Part shown: positions 27,719-33,620 of the stretch, in pieces
Numbering within the stretch: position 1 is the first letter of the stretch
Layout: each line of letters starts with the position of its first letter
Assembly (NCBI GenBank): GCA_002869225.1
Contig: PKTG01000033.1
Coordinates: 1 to 33,620, forward strand
Length of the DNA: 33,620 nt
DNA from: Candidatus Muiribacterium halophilum
Lineage (GTDB): Bacteria; Muiribacteriota; Muiribacteriia; Muiribacteriales; Muiribacteriaceae
Direction: 5' to 3'
The notes under the pieces: generated by a model
The model's database searches: none
Seen by the model: only the letters and a program-made list of their open reading frames with translations
Told to the model about the DNA's origin: nothing
Program-made: the position numbers and the translations under genes

Positions 27719-28435
27719 ATGAAAAAAGAATATCCTGACGTATTAAATAAAAAAGGTGTTTTGCTTTTTAAAAAGAAAAAATATTCTGATGCTATAAAGT
27801 TATTTAAAAAAGCAATTGAGATGAACGGTAAGTATGTTGAAGCTTATGTTAATCTTGGAATAACATATTCTGATGCAGGATTAAGGGAAGATGCTGTAAA
27901 GGCTTTTACAAAAGCTTCTATATTGGATCCCCTATATATGGACAAGTTTGGTCTGGACCTTAGTAAGAGAAAAAGAGATGATAGCGAGATGTTTATAAAA
28001 GAAGCAAGGTTAGCTTTTTCCAGATGCGAATATCAAAGAGCAATGGAATATGTTGAAGCAGCAGTCTCTCTCAAACCGGAATACCCTGATTACAGGAACT
28101 TTCAGGGTGAAGTATATCTTAGATTAAACAGACTTCACAAAGCAAGATTGTGTTTTGAAAAAGCTTTGGATATAAATCCTTCATATTGGAGAGCAAAAAG
28201 AAATCTTTCATATATCTTATATCTAAAAGGACTTGAGTTTTTTGCAGACGGTATGAAAAACGAGATGTTGAAATTATGGAGAAAAGCTATCAGTATTTAT
28301 CCTAAGACAGATCTTTTAAAGTTAGCAGTAAATTTAGAGTTTACAAATGCAACTATGAAATGTAAATGTACAAATTGTGAAAATTTTATTGAAAATGATT
28401 TTAAATACTGTCCTCACTGTGGGCTTAAAAGATGA
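27719..28435 (+). CDS. TPR protein with C-terminal zinc ribbon
   Basis: Of 238 residues, 1-200 hold about five TPR-like helix pairs (YSDAIKLFKKAIEMNGKYVE, AYVNLGITYSDAGLREDAVK, KARLCFEKALDINPSYWRAK). The tail has two CxxC pairs, Cys217/Cys220 and Cys231/Cys234 (CTNCENF, YCPHCG), a typical zinc ribbon of the double-zinc-ribbon kind. No signal peptide is present, so the protein is cytoplasmic. Such tails often mediate protein or nucleic-acid contacts, but no target can be inferred. The next gene overlaps it by 4 bp (ATGA), so the two products are probably made together. Confidence 0.8.
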   Translation: MKKEYPDVLNKKGVLLFKKKKYSDAIKLFKKAIEMNGKYVEAYVNLGITYSDAGLREDAVKAFTKASILDPLYMDKFGLDLSKRKRDDSEMFIKEARLAFSRCEYQRAMEYVEAAVSLKPEYPDYRNFQGEVYLRLNRLHKARLCFEKALDINPSYWRAKRNLSYILYLKGLEFFADGMKNEMLKLWRKAISIYPKTDLLKLAVNLEFTNATMKCKCTNCENFIENDFKYCPHCGLKR

Positions 28436-28929
28436 TTTGGATATTATACGAAAAAAAATATAAGCATTTTGTCGAACCATATATTTTAGCTTTATTCTCA
28501 AGTTCTAGAAAGAAGATTGGTCTAGTTCCGCTAGAAAGAGAATATTTATTGGATAAAAGTAAAGAAGATGTAATGAGATTTCCAGAGGATTTTACAAATA
28601 TAAATACTGAAGAACTTGAACTAAATAGATTCGATTATTCTATACTCCCTGATCATGGTATCGAAAACGCTTATCATGCAAATGTCTTTTCACAGGAGAG
28701 GAAAGGTAGATTATATCTTGATACTTCAAACGTAAAAGACACATCTTTACCGGAAATATATAATAGATTACCCGTCATTAAAAGAACGAAAAATGATATT
28801 CTTAATGATATGCATGAGATGGAAAAAAGATTTTTTGTAAAGAATTTTATTGTCTATACTGATAATCCGGAAAATATTCAGATAGAAAATTTTAAAGATC
28901 TTTATAAAGTCGAAGTCAAAACTAACTAG
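28432..28929 (+). CDS. Protein of unknown function coupled to the TPR/zinc-ribbon gene
   Basis: This 165-residue soluble protein starts on the ATGA overlap with the preceding gene. It is mixed charged and hydrophobic with no signal peptide, membrane helix or motif I recognise; it opens with MIWILYEKKYKHFVEPYILA and contains FDYSILPDHGIENAYHANVF. Codon use is like the neighbours. It ends in TAG only 4 bp from the stop of the converging radical SAM gene, with no visible terminator hairpin between them. The tight coupling suggests it works with the TPR/zinc-ribbon protein. Confidence 0.65.
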   Translation: MIWILYEKKYKHFVEPYILALFSSSRKKIGLVPLEREYLLDKSKEDVMRFPEDFTNINTEELELNRFDYSILPDHGIENAYHANVFSQERKGRLYLDTSNVKDTSLPEIYNRLPVIKRTKNDILNDMHEMEKRFFVKNFIVYTDNPENIQIENFKDLYKVEVKTN

Positions 28930-28933
28930 AATA

Positions 28934-30718
28934 TTAAACTGGTATTAATAATATTCCTGTCTCATATTTCCGAAAATATAGATTTAATGCATACGCGAAT
29001 ATAGATATTCCGTTTTTATACTCTGATTCATCAGGTATTTCAAAAGTAATAGTGTTTTGTCCTTCTTTTAAAAATACTGCGGGAAATTTGAATTTAAAAA
29101 GATGACCAATAGTATGAATAGATCTGAATTTTCCAGTCCATAACAATCTATCATTTATCTTTATACTTACATCAGATGAATATTCATCTCCTTGAGGGAA
29201 TCCTTCAGGATGAGAAGCACCTCTAAATGCAAGTAAGTATTTTTTCGATTCTATTTTCTCGATATTAAAATTATATTCTAATCTACCTTGGTTTTGTCCT
29301 TTTATTATAGAAAGACCACTTCTGCATCTTTCGCTTCCTCTCCAATGTGTAAGTATATTATCAAAATCTCCAGTAAAATCTGATGGGTCTATTATTATAG
29401 TTGATTTTTTATCTATATATTTTTGTAATAAAGATATTTCTTGAACATCTGATGTTGTAACAGCTTTCTTTAAAAATTTTTCAATTAATTTTACAAGTTC
29501 CTGAGTATCTTTATAGTCTTTAGGAAGATAAACGATATTATCAGAGAAATAAAAATCCAGATCTTTTGTAAGTATTTTTCCATAATCTTCCAGCTTTATG
29601 TCTGAAAAAGTCCCTGGATGTGGTTGAAAAAGTTGAAAATCAAATCCGCCGTTTGGTTTTGAATTGGAAATGAACCTTAGATTGTTTATAAAAGACTCTT
29701 TAGTTTCTCCAGGAAGTCCTGCCATGAAAAGTAAAGCTACGAGTATATCATTCTTTCTACAAAAATCTGTTAATTCTAAAATACTTTCCATATTTACGCC
29801 TTTATATATAAGCTTTTGAACATTAGGGTCGATTGTTTCCACGCCTACTGATATCTTAACAAGACCTACTTCTTTTAATTTTAAAATAAGATCTTTTGAA
29901 AAAGATGAACCAGACATATTTATCCTAAACTTAATGTTTAGATCTTTTACCAATTTACAGAACTTTAATATGAAATCCTTATTATATAGAAAGTTATCAT
30001 CATCAATAATAAAGTTGTTTATATTGTAATCCGCTTGAATCTTTTTAATATATTCCACTGCTCTATCTGCACTAACGAATCTGACTTTCCCAGGGAATAT
30101 GTTATGAGCCATACAAAAAGAACATCTTCCAAAACATCCTCTTGAAAAGATGACCAAAGCAGCATCTGCTTTTAATGCATGATCATATATTATTCCATTG
30201 CCGGGCATATCAGCTCTTTCAGGTAAAGGTATCTCTGAAGCTGGTAGGCTTTGAGACATACTATTGTTTTTGACTATTTTTCCATCAAAATAACTAAGTG
30301 ATGGTACAGTTCCAAAATTTCCGTTTATTTCTATTATTCTATAAAGAGAAGATAATGCTAATTCGCCTTCACCTCTTATTACATAATCAATATAATTTTC
30401 TCTGACTAGTTTGTCATAAAGCCCGGTAGCGGCAGGCCCGCCAAAGACTATTGGAATATCGCTTAATTCTTTTTTGATTTTTTTAGCTATAAGCATAGCC
30501 GAATTCATTTGATAACTCATTCCAGTAAAACCTATAAGTCTCACCTTGTCTTTAAATTCAAGTATCTTTTTTATTGTGATCGATATATCAGCATCATCTA
30601 TAATCGCTACTTCAAGAAACTTTTTTCCTAGAAATTTGGCAAGTGATGCTAGACCATATGTCGATTTGTTCTGAAATGGTGCAAACGAAGATACGGGTGG
30701 ATTAACAAGTAATATCAT
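28934..30718 (-). CDS. B12-binding-type radical SAM protein with C-terminal beta-rich domain
   Basis: Residues 1-130 are a cobalamin-binding-type Rossmann domain (NPPVSSFAPFQNKSTYGLAS, IGFTGMSYQMNSAMLIAKKI, VFGGPAATGL, YVIRGEGELAL) without the DxHxxG cobalt-ligand motif. The radical SAM core follows with Cys195, Cys199 and Cys202 in SRGCFGRCSFCMAH, then INNFIIDDDNFLYN and ISVGVETIDPNVQKLI, up to about residue 370. The last ~165 residues are unusual: a beta-rich domain (HPEGFPQGDEYSSDVSIKIN, KEGQNTITFEIPDE) resembling a carbohydrate-binding jelly roll. Radical SAM/B12 enzymes of this kind often do methylations or C-C bond chemistry; the substrate is unknown. It overlaps the upstream exported TPR gene by 4 bp (ATGA), so the two are an operon. 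Confidence 0.85.
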   Translation of the reverse strand: MILLVNPPVSSFAPFQNKSTYGLASLAKFLGKKFLEVAIIDDADISITIKKILEFKDKVRLIGFTGMSYQMNSAMLIAKKIKKELSDIPIVFGGPAATGLYDKLVRENYIDYVIRGEGELALSSLYRIIEINGNFGTVPSLSYFDGKIVKNNSMSQSLPASEIPLPERADMPGNGIIYDHALKADAALVIFSRGCFGRCSFCMAHNIFPGKVRFVSADRAVEYIKKIQADYNINNFIIDDDNFLYNKDFILKFCKLVKDLNIKFRINMSGSSFSKDLILKLKEVGLVKISVGVETIDPNVQKLIYKGVNMESILELTDFCRKNDILVALLFMAGLPGETKESFINNLRFISNSKPNGGFDFQLFQPHPGTFSDIKLEDYGKILTKDLDFYFSDNIVYLPKDYKDTQELVKLIEKFLKKAVTTSDVQEISLLQKYIDKKSTIIIDPSDFTGDFDNILTHWRGSERCRSGLSIIKGQNQGRLEYNFNIEKIESKKYLLAFRGASHPEGFPQGDEYSSDVSIKINDRLLWTGKFRSIHTIGHLFKFKFPAVFLKEGQNTITFEIPDESEYKNGISIFAYALNLYFRKYETGILLIPV

Positions 30719-31518
30719 TTTTCTAACCTCAGATTATCCTGAAGAGTCTTAAGTAGATTATTAGCTGTATTATCATCCGGATATGCACTTAACACTTCAA
30801 GTATTTCCATAAAGACTTCATTAAAATCAGATTTTCTTTGAATGAAATCTGAAATATATATTTTATTTCCTAATGAATTAACAACTTTTTGCCAGGAACC
30901 GATTGCTTTCCTATATTCGCCTTTCTTTACGAAGACTCTTCCAAGCCAAAAATGTGCAGTTAAATAATTAGGATATTTTGCAATTGCATTATTTAATTCT
31001 AGCATAGATTTCGTGTATCTTCCAAGATAAAACAGTTTTATTGCTCTTTCTGTATGAACTTCAGCACTTACAACATTACCGTGAACAATCTTTGTCTTAT
31101 TTTCAATTTCTCCATTTTTACCAAGAGTATGAAACCTTGAAGACATCACATATGATTTAGTAGTCTCTATCTTAGTTGTTAGCATACGTAGTATAGTTGT
31201 AAACTTGGAAAGATTAGATGAGTTTATTAATCTTAATTCTTCTGAGAACTCACCTGCGAGTTTTCCTAGATTCTGTATCTCAGCGGAAGAAAAACTATTT
31301 GGAGATTTAGCAAAATTATAAATAACATTATTCACTTCTCTTGAGATCATATATCTTGATCTTATCTTTTCTATTGGAAACTCACTTGAGAATTCTACGA
31401 GTCCTGATTGTTTAAACTCTTTAAGGACATCAAAAACATATGAAGGAATGGTTGAAGCAAAAATTTGAATAATCGAAACTGTTAATATCATTATTATTAA
31501 AGGAATTTTTTTTATCAT
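30715..31518 (-). CDS. Exported TPR protein with SLH-like N-terminal module
   Basis: I start at ATG 31518 because it opens directly into a signal peptide (MIKKIPLIIMILTVSIIQIF, cleavage near ASTIPS); an in-frame TTG 18 bp upstream is less likely. Residues ~20-120 have the same pattern as the N-termini of the secretin at 3116 and the porin at 31601: YVFDVLKEFKQSGLVEF, a mid segment, then NLGKLAGEFSEELRLINSSN and a short coiled coil. Residues ~145-267 hold two to three TPR-like pairs (KLFYLGRYTKSMLELNNAIA; AHFWLGRVFVKKGEYRKAIG). It is probably periplasmic or surface-exposed and may anchor to the wall or envelope polymer. It overlaps the radical SAM gene by 4 bp. Confidence 0.7.
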   Translation of the reverse strand: MIKKIPLIIMILTVSIIQIFASTIPSYVFDVLKEFKQSGLVEFSSEFPIEKIRSRYMISREVNNVIYNFAKSPNSFSSAEIQNLGKLAGEFSEELRLINSSNLSKFTTILRMLTTKIETTKSYVMSSRFHTLGKNGEIENKTKIVHGNVVSAEVHTERAIKLFYLGRYTKSMLELNNAIAKYPNYLTAHFWLGRVFVKKGEYRKAIGSWQKVVNSLGNKIYISDFIQRKSDFNEVFMEILEVLSAYPDDNTANNLLKTLQDNLRLEK

Positions 31519-31590
31519 ATATATATTATCGAACAATTTTTATTAATATTAAATGGGTAGTTGTCCGAAAAGTATAGTAATACGTCTAAT

Positions 31591-31595
31591 GGAGG
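31591..31595 (+). promoter_or_regulatory. Shine-Dalgarno deciding the GTG start of the porin
   Basis: GGAGG lies 5 bp before GTG 31601. Starts at ATG 31553 and ATG 31589 are in frame but lack a site and would put extra polar residues ahead of the signal peptide. Confidence 0.65.
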
Positions 31596-31600
31596 AGCTT

Positions 31601-33466
31601 GTGCGAAAGGTAGTATTACTTTTTTTGCTTTGTATAAATATAGCTGTTTTTTCAGCATCTATAAGTGCTATTGTACCGGAAGACCATTATGGATATTCCG
31701 TAATAAATGATTTTGTTGAAAGGAGACTGCTTATTGCTCCTGAGATATATAAGCCTGGTGGTGTTCTTACAAGAAAAGATTTTGCTATTCTTTCGACTAT
31801 GCTTCTGACCAATACTGATGATAAAGCATATCTAAATAATCTATCTTATTATGACATTAAAAATATTTTAAGATTAGTTGTTGATTTTTCAGAGGAGATA
31901 AACTTCTTCTTTTCAACAGAGGTAAATAATATAGAAAGAAGATTAAGGTTACTTGAAAAGAAAATTGAGGTTCCTTTAACAAATATTAAAAGAAATAGAA
32001 AAAAAATAGAGATGCCTGATTTTGAAAAAAGAGGAAAGTCAGAGTTTAAGACCAGAACAACATTGGATACTTCCTATTCTGCTTATAATGTAGATAATGG
32101 TCCTCTTCATTATTATTATCATCCGGAAAGAGCAAAGGATTCTCTTTTAAAGACAGAACTTCTTGTGGAAAGCATGGAAAACTGGGAAGATGAACAGCAG
32201 TTTTACTTGCGATTAGGGTCTTGGACTAGAGACGCATCAGGCAAGATAAACGCGAGATTTAAATATATAGACCCGTCCTTTAAGATAAGATACTCTTCTT
32301 TTGAGCAGGATTCGGATTTTATTTTAAACGCTTCAGATCTAACTGCTAAGTATGCTTCTTTCGATACGGGAAGATTTATGATACTTAAGCGAATGAACTC
32401 TCGAAATGATGTTGTTGAAGATATATATCAGTTAAGATTAAAACATTTTAATGTTAATTATAAGATAAGTAATGCTGGAAATTATTCAGTTGCAGGAACT
32501 CCTGAGCAGAAATCAAATATATTTGTAAACGGTGATATGTATGGGCTTCAGTGGGAACTGGGAAAAGCTGAGGTCTATGTAGGTAATGTTAAAGTTGCTG
32601 ATCCGGTTGCAGGAGCAATAAAATTCAAAAAACATTTTCTGGGTGGATTAAACATAGATGCAAGGGTCGCAAAGGTGGAAAACCTCTATAATACAGGTAA
32701 TAATATTAATTCATATAGACCTTATAATACTTTTTCTATCGAAAAGATGACTGGTGATCTTAGTGTAGGTAAAAGATTTACGCCAAGGACTTATGGTGCT
32801 GTAATATATCATGAAGATAACAGTGATGATAATACTTTCAATTATATAAATAAAGGAGCTGTTTTAAACATTAACGCTAATAGATCATATTTTGTAATAC
32901 ATTATCTTATGGAAGAAGAGTATGATAGATTATTAAAACTTCAAAAAGAGACAACTGACACCTTGAATTTTATGACTGCAGGAAGATTTTTTAATATGAG
33001 AGCTCAGTATAATCTTAATATTGCAGAAAATGAAACAGCATATAAAGGAATATCAAGAAAGATATTGAGAAATCGTCTTGATCTTTCTAAAGATCTCACC
33101 CAAAGAATATCGAGTCAGTTATATATGGATTATGCAAGTTATGATAATACGGATGTTGCTGATGGTATAACCTCGCAGGAGGATAGAGATACTACAGGTC
33201 TGATACTGGATTATTTTGTCTCGCAAAGTAAGAACTTTCAGATAAAAGCTGATTATACTGTTTGGGATGGATATCTTGATCCAATAACTGGTGGTTATCA
33301 GAAAGGTAAATTTGTTGAAGGTAAATTCTATATGGGAATGGATATAAAAGGAAGACAGAATGATAAATATGTTATTGGTTATGAGTATATAGATCATTCT
33401 GATAAGAGAAATATCAACTCATATGAAGGCAATAATCTTAGTGTCTCATATAAGAAAAGATACTAG
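31601..33466 (+). CDS. SLH-domain outer-membrane beta-barrel (OmpM/S-layer porin type)
   Basis: The protein is 621 residues from GTG 31601. It opens with a signal peptide (RKVVLLFLLCINIAVFSA) and an SLH domain (VPEDHYGYSVINDFVERRLL, then GGVLTRKDFAILSTMLL). A helical linker and short coiled coil follow (LRLVVDFSEEINFFFSTEVN, NIERRLRLLEKKIE, to about residue 130). The rest is alternating hydrophobic/polar strands typical of a large beta-barrel (FNVNYKISNAGNYSV, RSYFVIHYLMEEEYD, FQIKADYTVWDGYL). The last residues SVSYKKRY end in an aromatic, as expected for Bam-assembled barrels. SLH-coiled coil-barrel is the layout of OmpM and cyanobacterial SLH porins, which tie the outer membrane to cell-wall polymers. 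It diverges from the SLH/TPR gene with an 82-bp gap. Confidence 0.85.
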   Translation: MRKVVLLFLLCINIAVFSASISAIVPEDHYGYSVINDFVERRLLIAPEIYKPGGVLTRKDFAILSTMLLTNTDDKAYLNNLSYYDIKNILRLVVDFSEEINFFFSTEVNNIERRLRLLEKKIEVPLTNIKRNRKKIEMPDFEKRGKSEFKTRTTLDTSYSAYNVDNGPLHYYYHPERAKDSLLKTELLVESMENWEDEQQFYLRLGSWTRDASGKINARFKYIDPSFKIRYSSFEQDSDFILNASDLTAKYASFDTGRFMILKRMNSRNDVVEDIYQLRLKHFNVNYKISNAGNYSVAGTPEQKSNIFVNGDMYGLQWELGKAEVYVGNVKVADPVAGAIKFKKHFLGGLNIDARVAKVENLYNTGNNINSYRPYNTFSIEKMTGDLSVGKRFTPRTYGAVIYHEDNSDDNTFNYINKGAVLNINANRSYFVIHYLMEEEYDRLLKLQKETTDTLNFMTAGRFFNMRAQYNLNIAENETAYKGISRKILRNRLDLSKDLTQRISSQLYMDYASYDNTDVADGITSQEDRDTTGLILDYFVSQSKNFQIKADYTVWDGYLDPITGGYQKGKFVEGKFYMGMDIKGRQNDKYVIGYEYIDHSDKRNINSYEGNNLSVSYKKRY

Positions 33467-33489
33467 GAGAAGGTGAACAGTAATAAATT

Positions 33490-33513
33490 ACTTGTGAGCA
33501 AGTCTTAAGACTT
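33490..33513 (+). repeat. Nested inverted repeats downstream of the porin
   Basis: ACTTG-TGAG-CAAGT (33490-33503) is a 5-bp stem with a four-base loop, and AAGTCTTAAGACTT (33500-33513) is a perfect 14-bp palindrome overlapping it. They could act as an attenuating or terminating structure after the porin, although no long T-run follows. Confidence 0.45.
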
Positions 33514-33527
33514 TAGTGAGAAGTGAA
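33514..33527 (-). repeat. Heptamer repeat core, inverted copy
   Basis: On the complement this reads TTCACTTCTCACTA, 14 bp identical to the core of the repeats at 48-61 and 17961-17974. It is the only copy found in the opposite orientation. Confidence 0.45.
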
Positions 33528-33543
33528 AGGTTTAAAAACACTA

Positions 33544-33589
33544 GACCAAAGGTCGCTTACTAACAAAGTGCTTACTAGAACCGTAGGTT
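33544..33589 (+). repeat. Small hairpins and direct repeats at the window end
   Basis: GACC-AAA-GGTC (33544-33554) and AACC-GTA-GGTT (33579-33589) are short hairpins. GCTTACTA occurs twice between them (33555-33562 and 33570-33577), 15 bp apart. No gene is visible in 33467-33620. Confidence 0.35.
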
Positions 33590-33620
33590 TGTTTACAAAG
33601 AGTTAAATTATAAATTAATT

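Noticed and set aside
28930-28960. Bidirectional terminator between the converging genes.
   Set aside because: Only 4 bp separate the stops and the nearby AT-rich palindrome-like sequence is too weak to call.

Overview
The window comes from a strongly AT-rich, double-membraned bacterium. It carries a pilus/secretion secretin, a TolC-type channel with two RND pumps, apolipoprotein N-acyltransferase, lipobox proteins and an outer-membrane beta-barrel ending in an aromatic residue. Genes are packed tightly and many overlap by 4-23 bp. I cannot assign a phylum from sequence alone. S-layer-homology (SLH)-like modules on outer-membrane proteins recall Negativicutes, Cyanobacteria, Deinococcus-Thermus, Thermotogae and several uncultured lineages.

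Layout. (1) 131-5783: type IV pilus-type assembly operon, a PilM-PilN fusion, PilO, a PilP-like protein, a PilQ secretin and a small lipoprotein. (2) 5761-11039: lytic transglycosylase, a seven-helix membrane protein of unknown function, HflK and HflC, overlapping the end of region 1. (3) 11141-17930: soluble GAF-type sensor kinase, NtrC-type sigma-54 activator (broken by an in-frame TAG), a large TPR protein, a small exported protein and Lnt (broken by an in-frame TGA). (4) 18130-26616: TolC-type channel (broken by TAG and TAA), a lipoprotein membrane-fusion protein and two full-length RND pumps. (5) 26659-28929: ECF S-component-like membrane protein, DUF523 protein on the minus strand, TPR/zinc-ribbon protein and an unknown protein. 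(6) 28934-33466: minus-strand pair (exported SLH/TPR protein, then a radical SAM protein with an extra beta-rich tail) diverging from an SLH beta-barrel porin.

Two things stand out. First, three exported proteins (secretin, TPR protein, porin) begin with the same SLH-like plus coiled-coil module. This suggests that one anchoring device ties several outer-membrane or periplasmic machines to the cell wall. Second, within about 5 kb (13.8-18.9 kb) three otherwise well-conserved genes carry four in-frame stops of all three types with no frameshift. That points to recent nonsense mutation or sequence error rather than reassignment of one codon. Short heptamer repeats recur in the non-coding gaps. 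No stretch longer than 300 bases lacks a gene, and I saw no tRNA, rRNA, transposase or CRISPR.
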